Assembly (NCBI RefSeq): GCF_016785085.1
Contig: NZ_JAENHO010000002.1
Coordinates: forward strand, 906,941-970,940
Origin: Paractinoplanes lichenicola
Lineage (GTDB): Bacteria > Actinomycetota > Actinomycetes > Mycobacteriales > Micromonosporaceae
DNA: 64,000 bases
Reading direction: 5' to 3'
Shown: positions 48,872 to 58,123 of the stretch, piece after piece
Layout: each line of letters opens with the position of its first letter
How positions within the stretch are numbered: the stretch's first letter is position 1
Translations under genes and position numbers: made by a program
The notes under the pieces: model-generated
Told to the model about the DNA's origin: nothing
Seen by the model: only the letters and a program-made list of their open reading frames with translations
Databases searched by the model: none

Positions 48872-50983
48872 ATGCAGGTTTGGCCTGGTCACCGGTACCC
48901 GTTGGGTGCCACGTACGACGGCACGGGCACGAACTTCGCGATCTTCTCCGAGGGGGCCGAGGCGGTCGAGCTGTGCCTGTTCGACCCCTCGGGCAACGAG
49001 CGCAAGGTCCAGCTGCACGAGCAGGACGCGTTCGTGTGGCATTCGTATCTGCCGGGGGTCGAGCCGGGGCAGCGGTACGGCTACCGCATGTACGGGCCGT
49101 ACGACCCGTCCCGCGGGCTGCGCTACAACCCGCACAAGCTGCTGCTCGACCCGTACGCCCGGGCCGTCGACGGCGACATCGACTGGCATCCGGCGATGTA
49201 CGCGTACGACATGGAGAACCCGGATCAGATGTCCGACCTCGACTCGGCGCCGTACATGGCCAAGGGCGTGGTCGTGAACCCGTACTTCGACTGGGGCAAC
49301 GACCGCCGGCCGGACATTCCGTACCACCACTCGGTGATCTACGAGACCCACGTCAAGGGCCTGACCGAGCGCCACCCCGACGTGCCCAAGGACATGCGGG
49401 GCAGCTACTCGGCGATCGGCCACCCGGCGATCATCGAGCACCTCAAGAGCCTGGGCGTGACCGCGGTCGAGCTCATGCCGGTGCACCAGTTCGTGCACGA
49501 CAACCGGCTGCACGACCTGGGCCTGCGCAACTACTGGGGCTACAACACGCTCGGCTTCTTCGCGCCCTACCACGGCTATTCGTCGACGGGCACGCTCGGC
49601 CAGCAGACCCAGGAGTTCCGGGGCATGGTCAAGGCGCTGCACAAGGCGGGCATGGAGGTGATCCTCGACGTCGTCTACAACCACACCGCCGAGGGCAACC
49701 ACCTGGGGCCGACGATGAGCCTCAAGGGCATCGACAACCGGACGTACTACCGCCTGGTCGACGATCAGCCGCAGTTCTACATGGACTACACCGGCACGGG
49801 CAACAGCCTCAACGTGCGCAGCCCGCAGAGCCTGCAGCTGATCATGGATTCGCTGCGCTACTGGGTCACCGAGATGCACGTCGACGGCTTCCGCTTCGAC
49901 CTCGCCTCGACCCTGGCTCGCGAGTTCTACGACGTCGACCGGCTCTCCACGTTCTTCGAGGTGGTGCAGCAGGACCCGGTGGTCGGCCAGGTCAAGCTGA
50001 TCGCCGAGCCGTGGGACGTCGGCCCCGGCGGCTATCAGGTGGGCAACTTCCCGCCCAACTGGACCGAGTGGAACGGCAAGTATCGCGACACCGTCCGGGA
50101 CTTCTGGCGCGGCGAGCCGGCCACGCTGGCCGAGTTCGCGTCGCGGATCACCGGCTCGGCCGACCTCTACCAGGACGACGGCCGCAAGCCCTTCCACTCG
50201 ATCAACTTCGTGACCGCGCACGACGGGTTCACGCTCAACGACCTGGTCGCGTACAACGACAAGCACAACGATGCCAACGGCGAGGAGAACCGGGACGGCG
50301 AGAGCCACAACCGGTCGTGGAACTGCGGCATCGAGGGCCCGACCGACGACGAGAAGGTGCTCGCGCTGCGGGCCAAGCAGCGGCGCAACTTCCTGGCCAC
50401 GCTGATGCTGTCGCAGGGCGTGCCGATGATCTCGCACGGCGACGAGCTCGGCCGCACCCAGCAGGGCAACAACAACGCGTACTGCCAGGACAACGAGCTG
50501 GCCTGGATCGACTGGGGCGACGCCGACGAGACGCTGCTCGAGTTCACCCGCAAGCTCACCGCCTTCCGCCACCGCCACCAGGTGTTCCAGCGCCGCCGGT
50601 TCTTCACCGGCCTGCCGGTCACCGCCCGCGGCGGCGGCGACCCGCTGCCCGACCTCGAGTGGTTCACCCCCGACGGCCGCCAGATGGCCGGCGACGACTG
50701 GGGCAACGACTTCGGCCGGGCGGTCGCGCTGTTCGTCAACGGCGAGGGCATCCGCGAGCGCGGCCAGTACGGCCAGCGGCACGTCGACAGCTCGTTCCTG
50801 CTCTTCTTCAACGCCCACGATGCCCCGATCGAGTTCGCCACTCCACCGGCTGAATACGGTGAGAAGTGGGAAAGGGTTATCGAGACGGCGGAGCCGTCCC
50901 CGGATCGCCCGTCGGTCGTCGAGGCCGGCAACAAGATCTGGGTGCCCGACAGGTCGCTCATCGTGCTCGACAGGACGGTCTGA
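48872..50983 (+). CDS. glgX: Glycogen debranching enzyme GlgX/TreX (GH13_11 isoamylase type)
   Basis: 703 residues. CBM48 N-terminal domain (GHRYPLGATYDGTGTNFAIF), then the GH13 barrel with DVVYNHTAEGN, DGFRFDLASTLAR (nucleophile Asp), VKLIAEPWDVGPGGYQVG (acid Glu) and NFVTAHDGFTLNDLVA. The isoamylase-specific HGDELGRTQQGNNNAYCQDN follows. It removes short branches from glycogen, delivering linear maltooligosaccharides to TreY. ATG 48872 with GGGGAG 7 bases before; the open frame extends 62 codons upstream without homology. treY begins right after the stop with no gap. Confidence 0.95.
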   Translation: MQVWPGHRYPLGATYDGTGTNFAIFSEGAEAVELCLFDPSGNERKVQLHEQDAFVWHSYLPGVEPGQRYGYRMYGPYDPSRGLRYNPHKLLLDPYARAVDGDIDWHPAMYAYDMENPDQMSDLDSAPYMAKGVVVNPYFDWGNDRRPDIPYHHSVIYETHVKGLTERHPDVPKDMRGSYSAIGHPAIIEHLKSLGVTAVELMPVHQFVHDNRLHDLGLRNYWGYNTLGFFAPYHGYSSTGTLGQQTQEFRGMVKALHKAGMEVILDVVYNHTAEGNHLGPTMSLKGIDNRTYYRLVDDQPQFYMDYTGTGNSLNVRSPQSLQLIMDSLRYWVTEMHVDGFRFDLASTLAREFYDVDRLSTFFEVVQQDPVVGQVKLIAEPWDVGPGGYQVGNFPPNWTEWNGKYRDTVRDFWRGEPATLAEFASRITGSADLYQDDGRKPFHSINFVTAHDGFTLNDLVAYNDKHNDANGEENRDGESHNRSWNCGIEGPTDDEKVLALRAKQRRNFLATLMLSQGVPMISHGDELGRTQQGNNNAYCQDNELAWIDWGDADETLLEFTRKLTAFRHRHQVFQRRRFFTGLPVTARGGGDPLPDLEWFTPDGRQMAGDDWGNDFGRAVALFVNGEGIRERGQYGQRHVDSSFLLFFNAHDAPIEFATPPAEYGEKWERVIETAEPSPDRPSVVEAGNKIWVPDRSLIVLDRTV

Positions 50984-53254
50984 ATGCCCCCTTCCGGAAC
51001 GTACCGAGTCCAGGTCCGCCCCGATTTCCCGCTGCAGGCCACCGCCGAGCTCGCCGACTACCTGGCCGACCTCGGGGTGAGCCACCTCTACACGGCGCCG
51101 CTGCTCACCTCGACTCCCGGTTCCGAGCACGGGTACGACGTCGTCGACCACTCGGCGGTCAACCCCGCGCTGGGTGGCGCCGCCGCCCTGTCCGACCTGT
51201 CCGGCGCGTTGAAGAACGCCGGCCTCGGGCTCGTGGTCGACATCGTGCCCAACCACGCCGGCGTGGGCGTTCCGCACGTCAACCCGACGTGGTGGGACGT
51301 CCTGCGGCGAGGCCAGGAGTCCGAGTTCGCCGGCTTCTACGACATCGACTGGTCGCGGGGCCGGATCCTGCTGCCGACCCTGGCCGATTCGCCCGACGCG
51401 CTGGACGACCTGCGTATCTCCGACGGCGAGCTGCGCTACTTCGACAAGCGCTACCCGATCGCCGACGGCACCGGCGAGGGCTCGCCCCGCGAGGTGCACG
51501 ACCGGCAGCACTACGAGCTGGTCAACTGGACCCGCGGCGACAGCGAGCTCAACTACCGGCGGTTCTTCTCGATCACCGACCTGGCCGGGCTGCGCGTCGA
51601 GGACCCGAAGGTGTTCGACGCCACCCACGCCGAGATCCTGCGCTGGGTGCGCGAGGGCATCGTCCAGGGCATCCGCGTCGACCACCCGGACGGGCTGCGC
51701 GACCCTGGGGCCTACTTCGACCGGCTGCGCGAGGCCGCGCCCGACGCGTGGCTCGTGATCGAGAAGATCCTCGAGCCGGGCGAGGAGATGCCCGGCTGGC
51801 CGGTCGCCGGCACCACCGGCTACGACGCGCTGGCCGAGGTCGGCGGCGTCTTCGTCGACCCCGGCACCGAGGCGTTCTTCGACACCCTGCAGCACCACCT
51901 GACCGGCAGCGAGACGTCCTGGCAGGATCTGGTGCACGAGACCAAATACACGGCGGCGACCAAGCTGCTCGGGGCCGAGCTGGCCCGGATGGCCCGGCTC
52001 GTGCCCGAGGTCGAGGCCGCCCCGCGGGCCCTGGCCGAGCTGGCCGCCTGCTTCCCGGTCTACCGCTCCTATCTCCCGTACGGCTCCCGGCAGCTGGCCA
52101 AGGCCCGGGCCGAGGCCGGTCGCCGCCGCCCGCAGCTGATCCCGGTGCTCGACCAGCTGCTCGGGCGGCTGCGCAACCCGGCCGACGAGCTGGCCGCCCG
52201 GTTCCAGCAGTACACGGGCGCGGTGATGGCCAAGGGCGTCGAGGACACGGCGTTCTACCGCTGGACCAGGTTCACCGCCCGCAACGAGGTCGGCAACGAC
52301 CCCACCGAGTTCGGGGTGACCCCGGACAACTTCCACGACGCCAACGAGGAGCGCCGCCGCAGCTGGCCGGACGCGATGACGTCGTTGTCCACGCACGACA
52401 CCAAGCGCAGTGAAGACGTACGGGCTCGGCTTGCGGTGTTGTCGGAGGTGCCCGGCGACTGGACCGAGGTGGTGCGCCGCTGGGTGCGGATCGCCCCGCT
52501 GCCCGACCCGGCGCTCGCGCACCTCGTCTGGCAGGCGGCGGTCGGGGCCTGGCCGCTCTCGCGCGAGCGGCTGCAGGCGTACGCGCTCAAGGCGGCCAAG
52601 GAGGGTGCCGCCTCGACCAGCTGGACGCAGCCCGACGAGGGCTTCGAGACCGCCCTGCGCGAGATGGTCGACAAGATCTACGACGACCCGGCGCTGCACC
52701 GCGAGGTGGCCGACTTCGCCGCCTCGATCACGCCCCCGGGCTGGGTCAACTCGCTGGGTCAGAAGGCCGTGCAGCTGACCATGCCCGGCGTGCCTGACGT
52801 CTATCAGGGCACCGAGCTGTGGGACTTCTCGCTGGTCGACCCGGACAACCGCCGCCCGGTCGACTTCGGCGCCCGCCGCGAGCTGCTGGCCCGCATCGAC
52901 GACGGCTGGCTGCCGCCGGTCGACGAGACGGGCGCGGCCAAGCTGCTCGTCACCAGCCGTGCCCTGCGCCTGCGCCGGCAGCGGCCCGAGCTGTTCGGCG
53001 GCTACCGCCCGGTCTACGCCGAGGGCCGCTGCGGCGAGCACCTGCTGGGCTTCGACCGGGGCGGCGCGGTGACGATCGCCACGCGGCTGCCGGTCGGATT
53101 GTCACGCCACGGCGGCTGGGGCGACACCGAGGTGTCACTCGACGGCCACAGCTGGACGGAAGTGTTCACGAATACCAGCTACGGCGGGAACCGCCTCTCG
53201 GTGGCCGAGCTCCTGCGTACCTATCCCGTCGCGCTCCTGGTGAAAGAGAAATGA
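50984..53254 (+). CDS. treY: Malto-oligosyltrehalose synthase TreY
   Basis: 756 residues, the usual TreY size. GTYRVQVRPDFPLQATAELA and YLADLGVSHLYTAPLL open the barrel; AVNPALGG and VVDIVPNHAGVGVPH follow. Catalytic regions are GIRVDHPDGLRDP (nucleophile Asp), WLVIEKILEPGE (acid Glu) and LSTHDTKRSEDVRARL. The TreY-specific GVEDTAFYRWTRF is present, and the C terminus has VPDVYQGTELWDFSLVDPDN. It converts the reducing end of maltodextrins into a trehalose unit. ATG 50984 directly follows the glgX TGA, and its TGA overlaps the treZ start (ATGA). Confidence 0.96.
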   Translation: MPPSGTYRVQVRPDFPLQATAELADYLADLGVSHLYTAPLLTSTPGSEHGYDVVDHSAVNPALGGAAALSDLSGALKNAGLGLVVDIVPNHAGVGVPHVNPTWWDVLRRGQESEFAGFYDIDWSRGRILLPTLADSPDALDDLRISDGELRYFDKRYPIADGTGEGSPREVHDRQHYELVNWTRGDSELNYRRFFSITDLAGLRVEDPKVFDATHAEILRWVREGIVQGIRVDHPDGLRDPGAYFDRLREAAPDAWLVIEKILEPGEEMPGWPVAGTTGYDALAEVGGVFVDPGTEAFFDTLQHHLTGSETSWQDLVHETKYTAATKLLGAELARMARLVPEVEAAPRALAELAACFPVYRSYLPYGSRQLAKARAEAGRRRPQLIPVLDQLLGRLRNPADELAARFQQYTGAVMAKGVEDTAFYRWTRFTARNEVGNDPTEFGVTPDNFHDANEERRRSWPDAMTSLSTHDTKRSEDVRARLAVLSEVPGDWTEVVRRWVRIAPLPDPALAHLVWQAAVGAWPLSRERLQAYALKAAKEGAASTSWTQPDEGFETALREMVDKIYDDPALHREVADFAASITPPGWVNSLGQKAVQLTMPGVPDVYQGTELWDFSLVDPDNRRPVDFGARRELLARIDDGWLPPVDETGAAKLLVTSRALRLRRQRPELFGGYRPVYAEGRCGEHLLGFDRGGAVTIATRLPVGLSRHGGWGDTEVSLDGHSWTEVFTNTSYGGNRLSVAELLRTYPVALLVKEK

Positions 53255-54978
53255 CGCTTTTTGAGGTGTGGGCACCGGAGCAGACCGTACGGCTCTCTCT
53301 CGGTGGCGAGGAGCTGGAGATGGAACGCGGCGCGGACGGATGGTGGCGGCGCGATGTGCCGTCGGCCACGCCCGGCACCGACTACGCGTACGTGCTGGAA
53401 GGCGAGAAGCGGCCCGACCCGCGGGCCCAGTGGCTGCCCGAGGGTGTGCACGGCCCCAGCCGGGTCTACGACCACGCGGCCTTCGCGTGGACCGACCAGG
53501 CGTGGACCGGCCGCCAGCTGCCCGGCTCGGTGCTCTACGAGATGCACGTCGGCACGTTCACGCCCGAGGGCACCTTCGACTCCGCCATCGAACGCCTCGA
53601 CCACCTCGTCGACCTGGGTGTCGACCTGGTCGAGCTGCTGCCGGTGAACTCGTTCAACGGCGAGTACAACTGGGGTTACGACGGCGTGGCGTGGTTCGCG
53701 CCGCACGAGGCGTACGGGGGGCCCGACGGGCTCAAGCGCTTCGTCGACGCCGCCCACAACCGCGGCCTCGGCGTGGTGCTCGACGTGGTCTACAACCACT
53801 TCGGCCCCTCCGGCGCGTACGCCCCGATGTTCGCCCCCTACCTGAGCCCGGCCGGGAACAACCCGTGGGGCGACTCGGTCAACCTGGACGGACCGGGCGC
53901 CGACGAGGTGCGCCGCTACATCGTCGACAACGTGCTGATGTGGCTGCGCGACTACCACGTCGACGGGCTGCGCCTCGACGCCGTGCACGCGCTGGCCGAC
54001 CACTCGGCGATCCACCTGCTCGAGCAGATGGCCGTCGAGGTCGAGTCGCTCTCGGCTCACGTCGGGCGGCCGCTGTCGCTGATCGCCGAGTCCGACCTCA
54101 ACGACCCCCAGCTGATCACCCCGCGCGAGGCGGGCGGCTACGGGCTGAACGCGCAGTGGGACGACGACATCCACCACGTGCTGCACGCGCTGCTGACCGG
54201 CGAACGGCAGGGCTACTACGGCGACTTCGGCTCCCTGGAATCGCTGCAGACGGTGCTGACCGGCGCGTTCTTCCACGCCGGGACGTTCTCGAGCTTCCGC
54301 GGACGCCGGCACGGGCGGCCGGTGGACAGGACCCGTACGCCGGGTCATCGGTTTGTGGCATTCCTCCAGGACCACGACCAGATCGGCAACCGGGCCATCG
54401 GCGACCGGATCTCGGCCACACTGTCGCCGGGCCTGCTCAAGGTCGGCGCCACGCTGCTGCTGACCTCGCCGTTCACGCCGATGCTGTTCATGGGCGAGGA
54501 ATGGGCGGCCAGCAGCCCCTGGCAGTTCTTCACCAGCCACCCCGAACCCGAGCTGGCCGCGGCGGTGCAGAACGGCCGGCGCCGCGAATTCGCCGCGCAC
54601 GGCTGGGCCGAGGCCGAAGTGCCCGACCCGCAGGATCCGGAGACGTTCCGCCGCTCCAAGCTCGACTGGGACGAGGTGGCCAAGCCCGGCCACGCCGAGA
54701 TCCTCGACCTCTACAAGCGGCTGATCGCGCTGCGCCGGGCCCGCCCCGAACTGACCGACCCGTGGCTCGACAAGGTCGAAGTCTGGCACGGCGACCAGCA
54801 CCTGGTGATGCGCCGGGGGCAGACGGCGGTGGCGGTGAATTTGGCGGCGGTGCCGCAGACGGTGTCCCTGCGCGACGTGCCGTCGAAGGTTCTGCTGGCC
54901 ACGGCCGAGGGCGTCGTGCTTCAGCGCGACCGCGTGGAACTGCCGGCGGAGAGCGCGGTCGTGGTCGCGTACCGCTGA
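53251..54978 (+). CDS. treZ: Malto-oligosyltrehalose trehalohydrolase TreZ
   Basis: 575 residues. CBM48 N-terminal domain (FEVWAPEQTVRLSLGGEELE), then GH13: VYNHFGPSG, DGLRLDAVHAL (nucleophile Asp), LSLIAESDLND (acid Glu), LQDHDQIGNRAIGDR and FTPMLFMGEEWAASSPWQFF, the TreZ hallmark. It cleaves the bond next to the trehalose unit made by TreY, releasing trehalose, a compatible solute and spore sugar. It starts at ATG 53251 with a 4-base overlap. A perfect 14-bp terminator follows. Confidence 0.96.
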   Translation: MTLFEVWAPEQTVRLSLGGEELEMERGADGWWRRDVPSATPGTDYAYVLEGEKRPDPRAQWLPEGVHGPSRVYDHAAFAWTDQAWTGRQLPGSVLYEMHVGTFTPEGTFDSAIERLDHLVDLGVDLVELLPVNSFNGEYNWGYDGVAWFAPHEAYGGPDGLKRFVDAAHNRGLGVVLDVVYNHFGPSGAYAPMFAPYLSPAGNNPWGDSVNLDGPGADEVRRYIVDNVLMWLRDYHVDGLRLDAVHALADHSAIHLLEQMAVEVESLSAHVGRPLSLIAESDLNDPQLITPREAGGYGLNAQWDDDIHHVLHALLTGERQGYYGDFGSLESLQTVLTGAFFHAGTFSSFRGRRHGRPVDRTRTPGHRFVAFLQDHDQIGNRAIGDRISATLSPGLLKVGATLLLTSPFTPMLFMGEEWAASSPWQFFTSHPEPELAAAVQNGRRREFAAHGWAEAEVPDPQDPETFRRSKLDWDEVAKPGHAEILDLYKRLIALRRARPELTDPWLDKVEVWHGDQHLVMRRGQTAVAVNLAAVPQTVSLRDVPSKVLLATAEGVVLQRDRVELPAESAVVVAYR

Positions 54979-54994
54979 CCCTGAAGCGTGCTGA

Positions 54995-55037
54995 ACGACG
55001 GAGCGGGGATGCCCGGCTGGGTGCCCCGCTCCGTCGT
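54995..55037. terminator. Strong bidirectional hairpin terminator
   Basis: A perfect 14-bp stem ACGACGGAGCGGGG (54995-55008) pairs with CCCCGCTCCGTCGT (55024-55037) around a 15-base loop and is followed by CTTTCC. It lies 16 bases after treZ and 10 bases beyond the convergent CadD-type gene, so it can serve both. Confidence 0.88.
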
Positions 55038-55047
55038 CTTTCCGGCG

Positions 55048-55647
55048 TCACAGCCCGAAGGCGCCGCCCTCGATGAGGATGAGCAGGCCGATGCCGATCA
55101 GGACGATGGGCAGCAGGATGTGTCCCCAGCGGCTGAGCGCCCTGGCGATGATCGGGCGGGTGGCGAAGAACCGCCCGGCGGCGACCCACACGGCGACCAG
55201 GAGCAGGAAGACGGTCACGTAGATGGCCATGCCGCCTGCACCGGTGGTGGCGAGAACCGGTACGTAGACACCGATGTTGTCGCCGCCGTTGGCAAAGGTG
55301 ACGGCCGCGACGGCGAGGATGCCGGGAGCGTCGTTGGCCGCCTCGGTCCGGTCGTCGTCGTTGTCGTCGCGGTGCCGCCAGGCTTGGACGGCGGCCTTGA
55401 TACCCAGCGCCAGCGGGAGCAGGCCGAGATAAGGCACGGCCTGCTCGGGGAGGAAGGTGGCGCCGACCGCGGCGGCCACGGCGACGGCGAGAATGCCGGC
55501 GAAGCCGAGGTACTGGCCGACGAGGATGTTGCGGGTGGTGTTCCGGTGTCCTACGCCTTGGGCGAAGAACAGGGCCAGGATCAGGATGTCGTCGATGTTG
55601 GTGACCGCGAACAAGCCCGCGGCCTGTCCGATGATGCTCAGGTTCAT
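55048..55647 (-). CDS. CadD-family cadmium-resistance-like transporter
   Basis: 199 residues, five to six membrane helices. GLFAVTNIDDILILALFFAQ near the N terminus and its repeat VTFANGGDNIGVYVPVLATT are the paired acidic motifs (T-N-x-D-D and A-N-G-G-D-N) of CadD transporters. A His/Asp-rich cytosolic loop (WRHRDDNDDDRTEAANDA) lies between halves and could bind metal. It probably exports Cd2+ or another cation. ATG 55647 has AAGG 6 bases upstream; the open frame before it is unrelated. No ArsR-type regulator is adjacent. Confidence 0.87.
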   Translation of the reverse strand: MNLSIIGQAAGLFAVTNIDDILILALFFAQGVGHRNTTRNILVGQYLGFAGILAVAVAAAVGATFLPEQAVPYLGLLPLALGIKAAVQAWRHRDDNDDDRTEAANDAPGILAVAAVTFANGGDNIGVYVPVLATTGAGGMAIYVTVFLLLVAVWVAAGRFFATRPIIARALSRWGHILLPIVLIGIGLLILIEGGAFGL

Positions 55648-55749
55648 GATCAACCTTGGGGAAGCTGCCGATGGGGACGCGGAGGGCATGGCACAGCGCG
55701 GCCGTCGCACATCGAGGCGTTCGGCGGCTTGTATCCGTGCCGGGCGCGG

Positions 55750-56100
55750 TCAGCAGCGCAGGATCTTCAGGGCGTGCAGGTCGGGCTGCCACGCGAGGAC
55801 GGCCCGCCCGGCCAGTCCTTCACCCAGCCGCCATCGGAACGGCTCCGCGGAAGCGAGACTGGACACGGCCGGCGTTTGCAGAGCCAATTCGGTAGCGGCC
55901 ACGCGTGGCAGCATGGTGACACCGTCGGAGGCCACCTGAGGATGCCCGGCTGGATCGTGGGCGTTGCCGGCCGACCAGCCCTGCCCGCCGGCCGGCGGCG
56001 GGTGAGGTTGGTGCGCGGCAGGCAGCCGATCCGGGGTGATCAGGTAGATGGCCAAGGTCACGACGGTCAGCAGCACAACACCTGACCACCGTCGTGTCAC
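55750..56100 (-). CDS. Hypothetical single-pass membrane or secreted protein
   Basis: 116 residues from GTG 56100 (VTRRWSGVVLLTVVTLAIYL), an N-terminal signal anchor with GGAGG 5 bases upstream. The remaining 90 residues are Pro/His-rich then mixed alpha/beta, ending AWQPDLHALKILRC with a C-terminal Cys. No family recognised. It lies between the cadD-like gene and the catalase-like protein gene on the same strand, in spacing that allows co-transcription. Confidence 0.55.
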   Translation of the reverse strand: MTRRWSGVVLLTVVTLAIYLITPDRLPAAHQPHPPPAGGQGWSAGNAHDPAGHPQVASDGVTMLPRVAATELALQTPAVSSLASAEPFRWRLGEGLAGRAVLAWQPDLHALKILRC

Positions 56101-56190
56101 CGGGCCTCCTACCAGCGTCTGTTGGCTGTCCAGCGAGGCACAGCATCTCATGCTGCGATCTTGGGCGGCGGATGCCCGCCGGGCGCACGG

Positions 56191-56889
56191 TTACCCGGGT
56201 GCGACCGACCTGCGGACTGCGTCCGGGGCGGGGGCGGCCGGGTGGGCGCCGCGCCATAGTTGGCTGAGGCGGTAGGCGAGGGCTCGCGTGCCGTGGATCG
56301 TGCCGGTGGGGTGCAGGTCCGGGGCCGTGTTGCGGATGGGGTCGAAGGCCGAAGCGGCGTCCGTACGGGCGGGAAGCGGGCCGCCGGCGAAGGTGACCCG
56401 GCCGAACGGGTGGTCGTCGGCCAGCAGGGTGATCCGGCCGGCGGTGATCGAGTCGAGGTCGTGGCCCAGTGGGGCGTCGGGGCGGGCGGACAGATAGATC
56501 TTGCGGGCGGTGCCGGTGCGGTAGGCCAGGATCGAGCCGTACAGGGTGTCGAACGTGCGGCGGGGCACCGGCAGATGCCGGGTGAGCCGGCCCTGTCCGC
56601 AGGTTGACAGCAGCAGGTCGAGGTCGCGTCCGGGGCCGTGCACACGGACGACCAGGCCGAGCACGTCGGCTCGGCCGGGTTTCGTGCCGGCGCCCTTCGA
56701 GATCCGTACGGTGACGTCGTGCCGGGCCGGACGGTCGAGCAGGCCGGCTCCCGTATGCAGGCCCCAGACGTTCAGTTCGCCGGTGAACGAACGACCGTCG
56801 GGGTGCAGGAAGCGGCGATGGCGGGACCGGACAATCCGGACGCCGAGCGCGGTCACGAGCGCGGCGCCGGCGATGACGGATGGCCTCAT
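56191..56889 (-). CDS. Conserved exported protein of the catalase-like/phosphodiesterase-annotated family
   Basis: 232 residues with an N-terminal hydrophobic segment (SVIAGAALVTALGVRIV) and then a soluble domain: HDVTVRISKGAGTKPGRADV, LGLVVRVHGPGRDLDLLLST, FDTLYGSILAYRTG and FDPIRNTAPDLHPTGTIHG. The layout recalls catalase-fold proteins annotated as phosphodiesterase or catalase-related in actinomycetes, but the proximal and distal heme motifs are not evident, so enzyme function is unproven. ATG 56889. Divergent from the solute-binding protein gene 106 bases away. Confidence 0.6.
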   Translation of the reverse strand: MRPSVIAGAALVTALGVRIVRSRHRRFLHPDGRSFTGELNVWGLHTGAGLLDRPARHDVTVRISKGAGTKPGRADVLGLVVRVHGPGRDLDLLLSTCGQGRLTRHLPVPRRTFDTLYGSILAYRTGTARKIYLSARPDAPLGHDLDSITAGRITLLADDHPFGRVTFAGGPLPARTDAASAFDPIRNTAPDLHPTGTIHGTRALAYRLSQLWRGAHPAAPAPDAVRRSVAPG

Positions 56890-56995
56890 GCCGTTTCGCG
56901 TACCCCACGGGGGCTGGGTGAATCAGCCCTGCCGGGAATCCCGGTCGTGACATTCATGCGGCACTATTGGCCCGCCATGACTGGGGGGTTGGGCG

Positions 56996-58123
56996 ATGAC
57001 CGACATGGGTTCCGGGCGCAACGGCACGTCGAGCAGGTTCGCGTGGCCGCTGCGCCGCCGCACGCCCGCGGGGCCGGAGGGCACGGCCGAGGACATCGCG
57101 GTGCAGGACGTCGCCGAGCGGGAGGCCGTCGACCGGCGGCTGCCCCCGCCCGAGCCGGAGCCGCTGCTCGACCCGCCGCCCCGATTCCACCTGGCGATGT
57201 TCCGGCTCGCCGCGCTGGGGCTGGCCCTGGTGCTGGGGCTCGCGCTGACGCTGGTGCGAGTCTTCGGCAGCGGCCCGCCGTCGGTGGCCGACCTGCGCGC
57301 GCAGTCCGGCGTGGACACGTGGACCGTGCTGCCGATCGGGGTCAAGGACGATCAGCCCGGTACGGCGATCCGCGACGAGAACGGGGTCTGGAGCGGCTTC
57401 GACATCGACATCGCCTACATGATCGCCGAGGACCTGGGGTTCCGCCGGGACGACGTGCGCTTCTACGGGATGGAGAGCGAGGACCGGGCTCGCATGCAGG
57501 CGGTCGACCTCAAGGGCAACCGGGTGCCGGTCAAGCTCGTGATCGCCAGCTACAGCATCACCGCCGACCGGGAGGCTCGCAAGGACGTCACCTTCTCGGA
57601 GCCCTACCTGTTCACCGAGCAGTCGGTACTCACGCTGAAAGGGCACCCTAAAGTCGCCACATTCCGCGACCTCAAGGGGGAGACGGTCTGCTCGCTCTCG
57701 ACCGCGACGAGCACTGGTCCGCTGCAAGACTTGAAGATCGACGTGGTCAGCCGCAACCGGATGCGGGAGTGCATCGACGACCTCCGCAAGGGCAGGGTCA
57801 CCGCGGTCTCGACCGACGCGGCGATCCTGGCCGGGTTCAAAGACAGAAACCCCGGGGAGTTCGAGCACTGGGACGTCGGCTCCGACAAGACCGAGTCGTA
57901 CGGGGTCAATGTCGGTGAGAACGAGGCGCTCAAGAAACTCGTCGACCTGACGCTGTACCGCTCCTACTACGACCCGGCCGACGGGCGCTGGGAGGAGGCG
58001 TATCAGAAGAATCTCCAGTCCGAGACGAAGCTGAACGGCAAGGTCCCGATCGCCATCGCCACCCAGCCCCGGCCCGCCCGGCCGGAGATCCGTGAGCTGC
58101 CGTGGGAGGAGGTGTTCCGGTGA
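56996..58123 (+). CDS. Membrane-anchored family-3 solute-binding-domain protein
   Basis: 375 residues. A cytosolic proline-rich N-terminal region of about 65 residues (RRLPPPEPEPLLDPPPR) precedes one membrane helix at 68-88 and then an amino-acid-type SBP_bac_3 domain outside the cell. Typical segments are GVKDDQPGTAIRDENGVWSG, FDIDIAYMIAEDLG, TADREARKDVTFSEPYLFTE and CIDDLRKGRVTAVSTDAAIL. No ABC permease or ATPase is adjacent; instead a 7-helix protein is translated with a 4-base overlap. Reminiscent of the GlnH sensing branch of mycobacterial PknG signalling. Ligand probably glutamate/aspartate-like. Confidence 0.82.
   Translation: MTDMGSGRNGTSSRFAWPLRRRTPAGPEGTAEDIAVQDVAEREAVDRRLPPPEPEPLLDPPPRFHLAMFRLAALGLALVLGLALTLVRVFGSGPPSVADLRAQSGVDTWTVLPIGVKDDQPGTAIRDENGVWSGFDIDIAYMIAEDLGFRRDDVRFYGMESEDRARMQAVDLKGNRVPVKLVIASYSITADREARKDVTFSEPYLFTEQSVLTLKGHPKVATFRDLKGETVCSLSTATSTGPLQDLKIDVVSRNRMRECIDDLRKGRVTAVSTDAAILAGFKDRNPGEFEHWDVGSDKTESYGVNVGENEALKKLVDLTLYRSYYDPADGRWEEAYQKNLQSETKLNGKVPIAIATQPRPARPEIRELPWEEVFR

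Noticed and set aside
48779..53041. A 1420-codon open frame antisense to glgX and treY
   Set aside because: It is the complementary shadow of two strongly supported GH13 genes; its product is His/Val/Asp-rich without any domain, typical of antisense frames in GC-rich DNA.
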